The notes below the pieces were generated by a model. It was not told the origin of the DNA. It made no database searches and was given only the letters and a program-made list of their open reading frames with translations. From Prosapia bicincta (Eukaryota > Arthropoda > Insecta > Hemiptera > Cercopidae): a DNA stretch of 64,000 bases. The DNA lies in the NCBI GenBank assembly GCA_036971475.1, contig JBAIZL010000005.1, forward strand, positions 238,786,690-238,850,689, written 5' to 3'. Both the position numbers and the translations under genes were made by a program. Of the stretch, positions 23,896-38,787 are shown one piece after another. Each line of letters begins with the position of its first letter. The stretch's first letter is position 1.

Positions 23896-24395
23896 AGTGT
23901 TTTAAACTTACAAGTGTTAAAGTTCTTGTCACTATACTTAGAGTTTTAAACTTACAAGCGTTAAAGTTCTTGTCACTATACTTAGAGTTTTAAACTTACA
24001 AGTGTTAAAGTTCTTGTCACTATACTTAGAGTTTTAAACTTACAAGCGTTAAAGTTCTTGTCACTATACTTAGAGTTTTAAACTTACAAGCGTTAAAGTT
24101 CTTGTCACTATACTTAGAGTTTTAAACTTACAAGCGTTAAAGTTCTTGTCACTATACTTAGAGTTTTAAACTTACAAGTGTTAAAGTTCTTGTCACTATA
24201 CTTAGAGTTTTAAACTTACAAGTGTTAAAGTTCTTGTCACTATACTTAGTGTTTTAAACTTACAAGTGTTAAAGTTCTTGTCACTATACTTAGAGTTTTA
24301 AACTTACAAGTGTTAAAGTTCTTGTCACTTACTTGGAGTTTTAAACTTACAAGTATTAAAGTTCTTGTCACTATACTTAGAGTTTTGAACATTTA
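23896..24395. repeat. 44-bp tandem repeat, about 11 copies, upstream of the MULE transposase
   Basis: Units run tttaaacttacaagtgttaa then agttcttgtcactatactta. Starts at 23901 and 23945 give a 44-bp period. Copies are almost identical and differ mainly in gtg/gcg. The array sits directly before the transposase start, where an element promoter or 5' region would be. Confidence 0.95.
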
Positions 24396-24426
24396 AACTT
24401 TTTTAGTACTTTTTACATGGTTTAGT

Positions 24427-25591
24427 ATGAAAGTTTTAACTACTAACAAGGGTAAGGCTGCAGCGCTTTATAACGGATACGCATATAGGGAGTTTAGGAA
24501 GAAGATAGACGGGTTAATAGTTTGGCGATGTCAGAAGGAAATGTCAAGTAGATCCCGTGGAATGTTAAAAACTAAAAATGGTAAAGTTTAAGAAGTTACT
24601 GTGCAGCTCTGAATTGTTGCAGACGAAGAATTGCTGCATATGAACGACGGATCAAAATTTGTATCAGTGGAAATTTGTATTAGTATTAGTGGTGGAAGGC
24701 TCAGACGACCGGATGATAATTTTTTGTTCAGAAAAAGGGAAAAGAGTGCCTAAAGAACTTACAAAGTTTTTTCATGGATGTAACTTTTAAAAGCTGTAGT
24801 AAACAATTCGGCCAAATTTACACCATCCATGCTGATTGTGAAAGCTCCGATACAGAAACTAACGTTTATCCAGTTGTGTTTGGCCTACTTCCAAACAAAA
24901 CGAAAGCTACATACATTCGTTTTTTTCGTCATGTACTGCAAGCCGTCCCAGAATGGAATCCAAGACACATCCACGTTGATTTCGAGGCGAGTGCAATAGC
25001 TGCAGTTAGAGAAGTTCTGCCATCAGTTGAAATCCATAGGTGCTACTTTCATTTGAAAAAATGCCTGTGGAGGAAAATACAAGAAATTGGATTGACATGT
25101 GAATATAGAGAAAATAAAGAAATCCGAATGTCCACTCAAATGTGTGCTGCGTTAGCCTTCTTGAAAACTGAAGATGTCCAAGACGGATGGGTTGAAATTC
25201 ACTCACAGGCTCCTGACAACCCGAAATTAACTCTCTTCTTCGACTACTTTGTCGAACAATGGCTGCATAATGACGAAATTCCTATTGAATTATGGAATTG
25301 CTATGCTAGGCGCCACAGGACTACCAACGCTGTAGAAGGTTGGCACAACAAAATCAACAATCTTCTTGGACGACGCAACCCCAAAATCAGAGATGTCATA
25401 CTTTGTTTGAAGAGTGAAGCGCAGGAATCTTGTATGTAAATGAGGTTAGAACTGAATTTAGCTGGAAAAAGAGGAAGAAAACGTACGTCGAGTTAGATAA
25501 GAAACTGGAAAAAACTGTGAAGAAGTATGAAGAAAATGGCAACATCAAAGCGTGTTTAAAAACAGTCACCTATTTACAAAAACTTAATTAG
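24427..25591 (+). pseudogene. FLYWCH/MULE-type transposase pseudogene
   Basis: The reading frame survives in three pieces. 24427-24591 encodes an N-terminal FLYWCH-like zinc finger (LYNGYAYREF, then VWRC), but the second cysteine is absent and the frame ends in a stop. 24774-25439 (221 codons) encodes the MULE DDE domain: MDVTFK near residue 2 (first acidic residue), LLPNKTKATYIRFF near residue 38, HVDFEASAIAA near residue 67 (second acidic residue) and HRCYFHLKK (CxxH type) near residue 87. It closes with NAVEGWHNKINNLLGRR near residue 186. The upstream peptide KRVPKELTKF lies in a different frame, so the MDVTFK methionine is not the true start. A further frameshift near 25439 moves the C-terminus (KKYEENGNIKACLKTVTYLQ) to another frame ending in tag at 25589-25591. 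The enzyme would cut and paste the element by binding its termini. With at least three frame breaks it is dead. Confidence 0.88.
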
Positions 25592-26840
25592 ACCTTCTTT
25601 AATATTGACGAAGCTATACACATGCTGATTTTAAACACGCCTAAATGAATAAATCCTATTTAGTATTTAATCATTTAGCCAGTCCAAAGCCTGGATAAAG
25701 TGTAATGGGAATCAGAAACTAAATATATTTCATATCATTATATATTTATTATATATATAATATATAAATATTTCTAAGAAAAAAGGGGCTGGATTCATTC
25801 TCTAACCAATAGGAGTTAGCTGTGCGCTTTCTTCGCAGTGCGCTTTTTTCCCTGTGCGCTTTATTCGTGACATGTTCTACCGGCGGTAGTACAGTATAAA
25901 ACCAAAAACCATTATGTGTATACAACTCAAGCGTTTGTATTGCACGAGTATGTAATAAACTTAAGAAACGGTTACATGTGTATACAGCTGTAGCAATGTG
26001 TCGCAAAGTTTGGACTCTGTATTTTCTAAATTTGGCACTACTTAAACACCCAAACGAATAAGCAACACAAAAATAATCGCCATAGACGGGTCTGGCCGCC
26101 TCGGTCACCTCTCACTCACGCTCACTAATATAAAAAAAGAAATGTAATGAAGGCCGTTGGGAGAAACCAGTGACCTTCGTCTGATCTTCTTCGCTCCCTT
26201 CTTGTAGGAAATTAACCACTCCACTTTAGCATCAAAATGAATAGAACCACTAACATTTGTCTCAGTAAGTTTTAACAAATTTACAACATTTAAATTTAAA
26301 GTTCGGATAGTCATAAACTATTGTTTAAGTGATTAATAAGATTCACCGAACGTAACAGACTACAAAATTCAAGTATACTTTTTAATTAGCTATTTTGGGC
26401 TATTTTGTTTTTTGTTTTTTTATTTAACTTTTATTTACAAACTGAAATTTGCATATAACTTATTCCTGTATAAATTAACCTTCGAAAAAATAAAACTTCC
26501 AATAAATATTTCAAATATTCTCCATACCTGCCTAAGCAATCTGGAAATACCTTGTTTTTCAATTCTTCTTAGCAATATTATTGGTTATTTACAATTTTGA
26601 AATTACTGTACATACTTATATTATACACTTACATAACATTTTCGCGTTTCTCTTAGAGTGCTTTAGTTGAGAATGTTAGCCTTGATATAAAATACTACCC
26701 CTTTACACAGTTAGGATCTTCCAAAAATGGTTTAGGTGACAAACAACTGGTTACCTACTGTTAACATTTCACTTGGATAGCTACATCCAAAGCAAGGCAA
26801 AGTGTTAAGCACAAAGCCAGGAGAAAACATAATTACTATC
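25592..26840. other. MULE 3' flank, then unassigned AT-rich sequence
   Basis: Includes a short (TA) run near 25739-25765. ORFs 25749-26108 and 26105-26314 (both minus) have no recognised domain. Confidence 0.45.
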
Positions 26841-27640
26841 CGCAGTCATACACTATAATTACATTCTATACCCAAAGTCATAGACCGTAATTACATTCAA
26901 TACTCACAGTCATAGACCACAATTACATTCAATACCCTAAGTCATAGACCATAATTACAATCTATACCCAAAGTCATAGACCATAAATACATTCTATATC
27001 CAAAGTCATAGATCATAATTACATTCTATACCCAAAGTCATAGACCATAATTACATTCTATACCCAAAGTCATAGACCACAATTACATTCAATACCCAAA
27101 GTCATAGACCATAATTACAATCTATACCCAAAGTCATAGACCATAAATACATTCTATATCCAAAGTCATAGATCATAAATACATTCTATACCCAAAGTCA
27201 TAGACCGTAATTACATTCAATACTCACAGTCATAGACCACAATTACATTCAATACCCAAAGTCATAGACCATAATTACAATCTATACCCAAAGTCATAGA
27301 CCATAAATACATTCTATATCCAAAGTCATAGATCATAATTACATTCTATACCCAAAGTCATAGACCATAATTACATTCAATACCAAAGTCATAGACCATA
27401 ATTACATTCAATGCCCAAAGTCATAGACCATACTTACATTCATTACCCAAAGTCATAGACCAACATTACATTCAATACCTAAAGTCGTAGACCATAATTA
27501 CATTCAATACCAAAGTCATAGACCATAATTACATTCAATGCCCAAAGTCATAGACCATACTTACATTCATTACCCAAAGTCATAGACCATAATTACATTC
27601 TATACACAAAGTCATATACCATAATTACAACTATAGACGA
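26841..27640. repeat. 32-bp minisatellite, left part (about 25 copies)
   Basis: Units read cataattacattctatac then ccaaagtcatagac, 31-32 bp. The right part continues at 29115-30000 after the LINE fragment. Left units favour cccaaagtcatagac, right units favour acacaaagtcatacac, so the two sides have diverged in subtype. Confidence 0.93.
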
Positions 27641-29110
27641 ATCTATAAATGAAACAGTTTCAAAGAGAGCTCTGAAAAAACTCAGCATCCTGAGGAGACT
27701 TTGCGGTTCAAACTGGGGTTACAAACCAAAGACACTCCTAAATACTTACACAGCACTCATCAGACCAATCCGTGAATATACAGCATCAGTCTGGGCTCCA
27801 GCATCTTCATCCTCGAAAATCGACTCCGTCCAGTACAGAGCCTCCAAAGCCATCATTGGAGCCGTCTCATCTACAAATAATTTAAAAGCTGAAACTGAAT
27901 GTGGCCTAACCCCAATGTAAAATCGGAGAAAATTCGCCACAGTGAAATTCACAAACAAGATCAGGAGCAATCACGAACAACATATCTCAAAAGTCACCTT
28001 TCGGAACTGGTCGGAAAAACCATGCTAAAAAGATCTTCTACTCTCCAGTACGACAAAAACATCAGACAGGACATTAACCTACAGCACACGTTCCTTGAAA
28101 TCTTTCAAGAACCCAGGTTCCCGGTCAAACCACCCTCCTTTGTGAATATAAACTTGAATCTCCTTGAACCCTGCTCCAAAAAAGAGCCTCAAGAAACAAT
28201 CAAGAGGAAAGGAATGGAAACTATAGCCAAGATTTTAAAACCACACTTGGTCGCTGCTTACACCGACGGCTCTTCGAATTCTGACTGCGATAGAGGTGGA
28301 TCCGGAATCTTTATAACCTACCCTGATTGCTCAACTTCCAGACACAAAATTGCAGCAGGCAAAATCGCCTCCAACTTCATAAGCGAACTCATCGCAATCA
28401 AAGGGGCTCTGAGTATTTACCTCACTTGGACAACACTCAACCCCTCTAATGGCATAGTAATCTTCACGAACTGCAGATCTGCTCTTCAGATCCTCCAAAT
28501 AGGAAATACAAACCTCACCCAAAAGATCAATACCCTCCTGCCCTTAATAGAGGAAAAGAAGAAGCTTTGTACGCTTCAATGGATCCCGGCACACGTCGAC
28601 ATCAAAGGGAACGAAGAGGCCGATTCTCTGGCCAAGGAAGCGAGGACCACCGAACCAGCCCCCGTGATTATAACATCTTCCGACGTCAATGCCGTTGCAA
28701 AACAGAAGCTCTGCCATAACAACCGAAGAAAATCATCACTTCCCGAGCTTAACGTCAACAGGAAAATAACAAAAACAATTGCCAGTCTGAGGATAATGCA
28801 CCTCAAAGACATGAAAATCTTGCCTGATGGATCAAGAACATACCCTGAATGTAGGCACTGCCCAGGAATACAGCTTAATCCCGATCACCTCTTCAACTGT
28901 CCGTCCATCATTGCAGCACTATTTAAAATTGACTTAAACTGTTCTAGGGAGACCCTTTATACGGACAAAGCTGCAGATGTGGCCAGTGCAGTGCTTCACG
29001 CCTTTGGACATGTGTAACTGTGCTCTCTCTACCTTTCTCTGAACACCCTTATTTCTGTTTTTATTGTTTTTTATTACACTTGTCACACGACAACAACAGC
29101 ACAATCTATA
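27641..29110 (+). pseudogene. 5'-truncated non-LTR retrotransposon with RNase H domain
   Basis: The first part (27641-27925) translates to the end of a LINE reverse transcriptase region: LRRLCGSNWGYKPKTLLNTY, TALIRPIREYTASVW and IDSVQYRASKAIIGA. A frameshift near 27970-28000 moves to the frame open from 27899 to 29017 (372 codons). There an RNase H1 domain is clear: YTDGSS near residue 121, SELIAIKGAL near 161, FTNCRSAL near 188 and WIPAHVDIKGNEEADSLAKE near 228. A C-terminal CxxC...H...C motif (CRHCPGIQLNPDHLFNC) lies near 321. RNase H normally uses D-E-D-D; the third acid (TDS) is replaced by N here, so it should be inactive. The domain set fits an I/R1-type LINE. 5' truncation is typical of target-primed insertion. 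It interrupts the 32-bp minisatellite. Confidence 0.9.
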
Positions 29111-29114
29111 GACA

Positions 29115-30000
29115 AATTCATTGACAAAACTCACATTCTAAACACAAAGTCATACACCATAATTACATTCTATACACAAAGTCATAGACAAAAATTAAAA
29201 TCAATACACAAAGGCATATACCATAATTAAATTCTATACACAAATACATAGACCATAATTACCATCTATACACAAAGTCATACTCCATAATTACATTCTA
29301 TACACAAATTCATACACCATAATTACATTCTACACCCAAAATCATAGACCATAATTACATTCTATACACAAAATCATAGAGAAAAATTACAATCTATACA
29401 CAAAGGCATATGCCATAATTACATTGTATAGACAAATACATAGACCATAATTACCATCTATATACAAAGTAATACACCTTAATACATTCTATAAACAAAG
29501 TCATACACCATAATTACATTATATACACAAAGTTATGTGCCACATATATACATTCTATACACAAAGTACTACACCATAATTACATTCTATACACAATATC
29601 ATATACCATATTTACAATTTATACACATATTAATTGACAAAACTCACATTCTATACACAAAGTCATACACCACAATTACATTCTATACCCAAAGTCATAC
29701 ACCATAATTACATTTAATACCCAAAGTCATAACCCATAATTACATTTTATGCACAAAGTCATATACCATAGTTACAATCTATAGACAAAGTCATACACCA
29801 TAATTACATTCTATACACAAAATCAGACCATAATTACAATATATAAACAAAGTCATAGACCATAATTAGAATCTATACACAAAGTTATGTACCATAATTA
29901 TAGTCTATAGACAAAAATTACAATCTATACACAAAGTGATAGACCATATATACAATCTACACACAAAGTCATAGTGCATAGTTACATTTCGTCATACCAA
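29115..30000. repeat. 32-bp minisatellite, right part (about 27 copies)
   Basis: Continuation of the array split by the LINE fragment. Units are more diverged than on the left and include several aatctatagacaaa and gcatatgcc variants. Confidence 0.9.
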
Positions 30001-30462
30001 ATAATTGTATTTTCCTCATAGCATCTGAGAACATAATTACAGATATTTCACAAGGTTAGAAGGTATAAATACATTTAGGCCTAAATAGTTAAATCGTAGA
30101 TCTGAAGAAATTTTGCCTAATCACTGATTCTGAGCACTGCTGCGTAGAACATATTTACCACTGCTGTATCTTCTCCCTATTATTAGCCTGATTAGTATAA
30201 CGGTTTCAGTCGTTTTGTCTAATTGTATTTACGCATTTCTGACTAAACGTAACTAACACGTGTCTGTACTTGTTGGGATTATAGGACAGCTAACAGAACC
30301 AGAGGCAGGTTTTGTCATGCAGTGCAGTAGCTGGTAGGTTGCAGGAGGAACGTATAGGCGGCACAAGTCTCAGTAATCAGCCAGTTAACGGGTAACGTTG
30401 GCTACTAATACCATATTACAATATACCAAATTTTACCTTCTCGTAAAGGATATATACAAAAA
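30001..30462. other. Unassigned sequence
   Basis: No coding, RNA or repeat signal recognised. Confidence 0.5.
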
Positions 30463-30483
30463 AAAAATATATATATATATATA

Positions 30484-30627
30484 TGAAGTTAATATATTAC
30501 TATGTGAGTAATTTTATCCACCATTAAGTGCAATAATTTTACCTTGAGTGATGAGGCACCTTTCGGTCGTTGACCATTGTCGAATCACTCAGAGTGACGG
30601 AAAAACAATGGATAATGTTAAATATCA

Positions 30628-30640
<13 letters not shown>
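30484..30640. mobile_element. Single-arm relative of palindrome 2 between (AT)n tracts
   Basis: Matches the left arm of palindrome 2 (gaagttaatatattactat, atccaccattaagtgcaata, gatgaggcacctttcggtc) and then its downstream flank (gaaaaacaatggataatgtt against gaaaaaataatggacaacgt at 22882). Here the inverse arm is absent, so this may be the unduplicated form of the element. (AT)n lies on both sides (30463-30484 and 30631-30699). Confidence 0.75.
30546..30590 (-). ncRNA. Hammerhead-like fold with altered core
   Basis: Minus strand order: GAGTGAT (stem I), TCGACAA-T, GGTC-AAC-GACC (stem II), GAAA, GG-TG-CC (stem III), TC (cleavage triplet end), ATCACTC (stem I partner, 7 perfect pairs). The topology is exactly that of a type I hammerhead. 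The core TCGACAA differs from CTGANGA at three positions, each a transition, so catalysis is doubtful. The same core is seen in palindrome 2. Confidence 0.45.

Positions 30641-30699
<59 letters not shown>
30631..30699. repeat. (AT)n microsatellite
   Basis: About 34 perfect AT units between the hammerhead-like element and a family A fragment. Confidence 0.95.
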
Positions 30700-30701
<2 letters not shown>

Positions 30702-30815
30702 TGTACAAATTATCCATCGATAATACAGTGCGTTTTTATTCATCGAATCAAGTTTAAATATATATTTTTTTAACTTGTAGTGGATGGCAATTGATATTAA
30801 TACAGTTTTTTTTAT
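30700..30815. mobile_element. Interspersed repeat family A fragment
   Basis: tgcgtttttattcatcgaatcaagtt and aacttgtagtggatggcaat type runs match family A copies at 11.5 and 53.85 kb. Only the part next to the (AT)n tract is present, as expected for a truncated SINE-like copy. Confidence 0.6.
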
Positions 30816-34439
<3,624 letters not shown>

Positions 34440-34640
34440 TATTATTTTTGTCATCTTTTTCCCGAATATAGAGAGAATGTTTCGGAGCAACACGAGATAT
34501 ACAGTAAGTTGATGAGAGATGGTCACACTTTTGTAAAACCTTTATAAAATCGTTAATTATAACATAATTCATTTGAAAAATATGATTTAGTCGCACTGTC
34601 AATAGGCTTCCGATATTAAGGTTCATAGGGTTCGTATGTC

Positions 34641-36262
34641 TATAAAAGTTGCAATCTCTACTCAGCTTCGAGGAGAGATTGCCACGAAGTATAGGAGAGA
34701 TACTATAAAAGTTGTAATCTCTACTCAGCTTCGAGGAGAGATTGCCACGAAGTATAGGAGAGATACTATAAAAGTTGCAATCTCTACTCAGCTTCGAGGA
34801 GATTGCCACGAAGTATAGGAGAGATACTATAAAAGTTGCAATCTCTACTCAGCTTCGAGGAGATTGCCACGAAGTATAGGAGAGATACTATAAAAGTTGC
34901 AATCTCTACTCAGCTCCGAGGAGAGATTGCCACGAAGTATAGGAGAGATAATATAAAAAATGCAATCTCTACTCAGCTTCGAGGAGAGATTGCCACGAAG
35001 TATAGGAGAGATACTATAAAAGTTCCAATCTCTACTCAGCTTCGAGGAGAGATTGCCTCGAAATATAAGAGAGATACTATAAAAGTTGCAATATCTACTC
35101 AGCTTCGAGGAGATTGCCACGAAGTAAGGGAGAGATACTATAAAAGTTGCAATCTCTACTCAGCTTCGAGGAGAGATTGCCACGAAGTATAGGAGAGATA
35201 CTATAAAAGTTGCAATCTCTACTCAGCTTCGAGGAGAGATTGCCACGAAGTATAGGAGAGATACTATAAAAGTTCCAATCTCTACTAAGCTTCGAGGAGA
35301 GATTGCCACGAAGTATAGGATACTATAAAAGTTGCAATCTCTACTCAGCTTCGAGGAGAGATTGCCACGAAGTATAGGAGAGATACTATAAAAGTTGCAA
35401 TCTCTACTCAGCTTCGAGGAGAGATTGAGACGAAGTATAGGAGAGATACTATAAAAGTTTCAATCTCTACTCAGCTTCGAGGAGATTGCCACGAAGTATA
35501 GGAGAGATACTATAAAAGTTGCAATCTCTACTCAGCTTCGAGGAGAGATTGCTACGAAATATAAGAGAGATACTATAAAAGTTGCAATCTCTACTCAGCT
35601 TCGAGGAGATTGCCACGAAGTAAAGGAGAGATACTATAAAAGTTGTAATCTCTACTCAGCTTCGAGGAGAGATTGCCACGAAGTATAGGAGAGATACTAT
35701 AAAAGTTGCAATCTCTACTCAGCTCCGAGGAGAGATTGCCACGAAGTATAGGAGATATACTATAAAAGTTCCAATCTCTACTCAGCTTCGAGGAGAGATT
35801 GCCACGAAGTATATAAGAGATACTATAAAAGTTCCAATCTCTACTCAGCTTCGAGGAGAGATTGCCACGAAGTATAGGAGAGATACTATAAAAGTTCCAA
35901 TCTCTACTCAGCTTCGAGGAGAGATTGCCACGAAGTATAGGAGAGATACTATAAAAGTTGCAATCTCTACTCAGCTTCGCGGAGAGATTGCCACGAAATA
36001 TAAGAGAGATACTATAAAAGTTGCAATCTCTACTCAGCTTCGAGGAGAGATTGCCACGAAGTATAGGAGAGATACTATAAAAGTTGCAATCTCTACTCAG
36101 CTTCGAGGAGAGATTGCCACGAAATATAAGAGAGATACTATAAAAGTTGCAATCTCTACTCAGCTTCGAGGAGAGATTGCCACGAAGTATAGGAGAGATA
36201 CTATAAAAGTTGCAATCTCTACTCAGCCCCGAGGAGAGATTGCCACGAAGTATAGGAAAGAT
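34641..36262. repeat. 63-bp hairpin satellite, about 26 copies
   Basis: Units of 63 bp (starts 34641 and 34704), some 60 bp from loss of one gag. Each unit contains gcaatctct and its inverse agagattgc around a short centre with ctc/gag, so every monomer can fold into a hairpin of about 12 pairs. Because 63 is a multiple of three, open frames persist on both strands (plus repeat ISTQLRGEIATKYRRDTIKV, minus repeat SSKLSRDCNFYSISPILRGN). These are not evidence of genes. Confidence 0.95.
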
Positions 36263-36414
36263 GTCAACCTGAACTTAAAAGATAAAATAAGGGTGACAAA
36301 TAATAAAAAAATCATTTTCTGACATTAATAAGTTAATAACACGTAATACAAACGATTTTGTTACAAAAACATATGCGAGGGAAAATATGTTGCTTGCAAT
36401 ACTTTGCTGTTTGT

Positions 36415-37110
36415 TCACGATTCCTCCAAGATTCTTTCCATAAACACATACTCGGGCACAACGTCTGCGTTGAAAGGAAAAATACCAGTGGCGCGAATAC
36501 CAGAGATAGCATTTTCAACAATAGCTGATTTACCCCATGCATCACTGAGCAGTAGTCCAAGCCGTAACCTTGAAACTCTCTGGTCAACGTTCGGTTTTTG
36601 CCACCTATTCAAGACATATAACTAAGGCATTAGAAAGATTTGAAAAACGCTCTGTGGTGGCATGACTAGGTAAACAAAGGAACACTATGCCATTTTCTAC
36701 GGCAAATTCTAACATTTTTACTGAACTGCAATGTGAAACATGACCTTCTAGTATAGGTATTTTACCCTTTAGTTTTCTTCACACAAAACTGTCTCGTAAC
36801 CAAACATAGAATATATCTGAATTGTTGTAGTCTGATTTCTACGACATGAAAATTTTAGATCCAGAAGGCATTCCATCTTCCCATTCTTGATTCTTATTGA
36901 CACCTTTCATGATAGACACTTGAGTAATACAGACCCCCTTGGTGTTCCAAAGCGCGATAACAGTCACCGCTTCCCCACGCTCTGATAAAAATGTAGAGGC
37001 AACAACTTAGTAGCCTTTTTGTGCATTAACTTCCTCCGCTCAACAATTAAGTTGTAAGCCCGCTCGAAGGTTAAGTAAATGTTACGGATTCGTCCCAGCT
37101 AGAAGTTTAA
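36415..37110 (-). pseudogene. Pogo/Tigger-like DDE transposase pseudogene (3' part)
   Basis: Minus-strand translation gives scattered but ordered pieces of a DDE_1 transposase. First comes a region with GEAVTVIALWNTKG and MKGVNKNQEWEDGMPSGSK (about 36860-36990). Then comes KIPILEGHVSHCSS with LEFAVENGIVFLCLPSHATT (about 36640-36770), where the family normally has LDGHSSH; the catalytic D is E here (36746-36748). The C-terminal part NAISGIRATGIFPFNADVVP is in frame from 36612 to the stop at 36415. Frameshifts and stops separate the pieces, and the expected NLDETG block near 37.1 kb is not readable. The family cuts and pastes elements with TA target duplications. The copy starts about 150 bp beyond the 63-bp satellite. 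No terminal repeats were found. Confidence 0.75.
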
Positions 37111-38404
37111 ACCGACAAAAGCGAGAGAACTGCAGAAGTCCGAGTATGGCCATCTTACCTTTTTATCGAGGTGAGTTGACCACCTTAGCAGTTTCCTCCA
37201 ACGTTAACATTTGGAAATTATTTGAGGTTATGAATATTCTTTAAGATTTGGCACATCAGATATCACCACGAAATTTGAAAAGACATACGTGAATAATGTT
37301 GAAGCCCACAAACCCTAATCCAGATTATAATTTCAAAGGTCCACGTGAACTGTTTTCTTTGCTACAACCGCCATTACCACAAAAATTTTAAAACAACTTT
37401 TACGGGACGGCACTACTGATACTGTTTGGTATCAATCACGGAGTTACGCCTCGAGGCCATTTCTCCTCGACTTACCCTATATACCTGTTCGCGGGAATAG
37501 GGTAGAAATATACACAGCGCCCGCTAGTCACTGATTTCTTGGTTACCTAACTGCTTCCCCTACCTTTCCACACAGAAGGAATGCACTACCTAGTTCCTTT
37601 AAGGCGAATCTGTACACGTTAATAAGATTAAAGCAAACTAAACTAAGCAACTAAATACACAGTAACTAAGCTAGCCTACTTGCATCGTAGGAAGGCTACA
37701 GTTTGATTTAACACTCACTGTTCAGCCAAGTGAATAAATCCTCTTTCTATTTACTTCTCATGGTTGTAGAATATTAGAAGCTGCTTATCCAGTCCTTTAA
37801 GAGAGCCGTGGATATGACACACATTATGTGGTCCATATGAGTGTTAGCATCTTGAACGGAAGTAATTTTACAAGGATACGCCAAGTGTGGTAGAGGGTGA
37901 GAGGGTTAGAGAAGAGACATAGTACAGTATTAATATTTGTGTTGTTATTGTGTAATACTCTGATGTCCACTAAATATCCATTCTTATTTACAACAGGTAT
38001 GTCAGAGTATTAACGAAGCCATGTGACAGCTTCTCTGGCAACCGCTGTTGACACGATTTTGTTTTCGGTCTCTCGTCACGGCTGGCGAGGTCGTACGCAC
38101 ACAAACTTTCCCTTCGATCCACGTGCCATGATGCAATCGATAAAAACACGACGCAATTTCAAAGCTGGCGTGAACTTTGCCACCCGGTCTGGACATCATG
38201 TGATATCTTTTCTTTTATAGAATGGCATTTGTCACGGTGAAGGACAGTTTTCTGTAGTGTAATCATGGCTCGCAAGGGTAGAAACGTTCAGTTCAAGTAC
38301 ACTTGCCCGCAAAAACATAACATACTTGTTACTCTTAGTATGAACCTTATAAATAGATTTAAATTTTAATCATCCTAACAGAGTCTATTTTTTATACATT
38401 ATAA
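37111..38404. other. Unassigned sequence
   Basis: May hold the ruined 5' half of the pogo-like element. Overlapping 65-codon ORFs on both strands at 38002-38220 have no recognised domain. Confidence 0.4.
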
Positions 38405-38580
38405 AACATCTCATATTCTAACCATGATTGATCCATGTGATCTCATACTACGTTCCATCCATGTGGCCTCATATTCTAACCAAGTTCTATCCATGTGACC
38501 TCATATTCTAACCATGATCCATCCATGAGGCCTCATATTCTAACCATGATCCATCCATGTGGCCTCATATTCTAATAAAT
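38405..38580. repeat. 32-bp minisatellite, about 5 copies
   Basis: cctcatattctaac recurs at 38467, 38499, 38531 and 38562, joined by catgatccatccatgtgg. Unrelated in sequence to the 32-bp array at 27-30 kb. Confidence 0.85.
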
Positions 38581-38787
38581 ACATTTGTTTCAATAACTTA
38601 TATCTGCATCTCAGGTTTATAAGAAATTATAAATACAACTCGTCTTATGTTTTCCGGGTATCATTAACAACAACCTGAAAATACTATCTACGAATGACGA
38701 AACTTCCACCTGTCCACACCACATGGTAATATAAGTATATGTTTAATAATATTAGATCGGAAGTTATCAGTAAAATACGAGATAACG

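Larger units (their letters stand above)
23640..25900. mobile_element. Decayed MULE DNA transposon (inferred extent)
   Basis: The transposase remnant at 24427-25591 is flanked by related short motifs in inverse orientation. On the left, accggattatgcgaaaaaag and gaaaaaagcgcacag lie at 23644-23700. On the right, gtgcgcttttttccctgtgc and taccggcgg lie at 25835-25885. These could be terminal repeats, made of sub-repeats, of the element. I did not identify an exact boundary or a target duplication. The right part also carries cagtccaaagcctgga, shared with 40969-40984. Confidence 0.5.

Noticed and set aside
25749..26108. 119-codon minus ORF
   Set aside because: Lies over the possible MULE terminus and flank; no domain and composition like noncoding sequence.
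34636..35192. ORFs with repeated ISTQLRGEIATKYRR on plus and SSKLSRD on minus
   Set aside because: The 63-bp period is a multiple of three, so frames stay open on both strands without selection.
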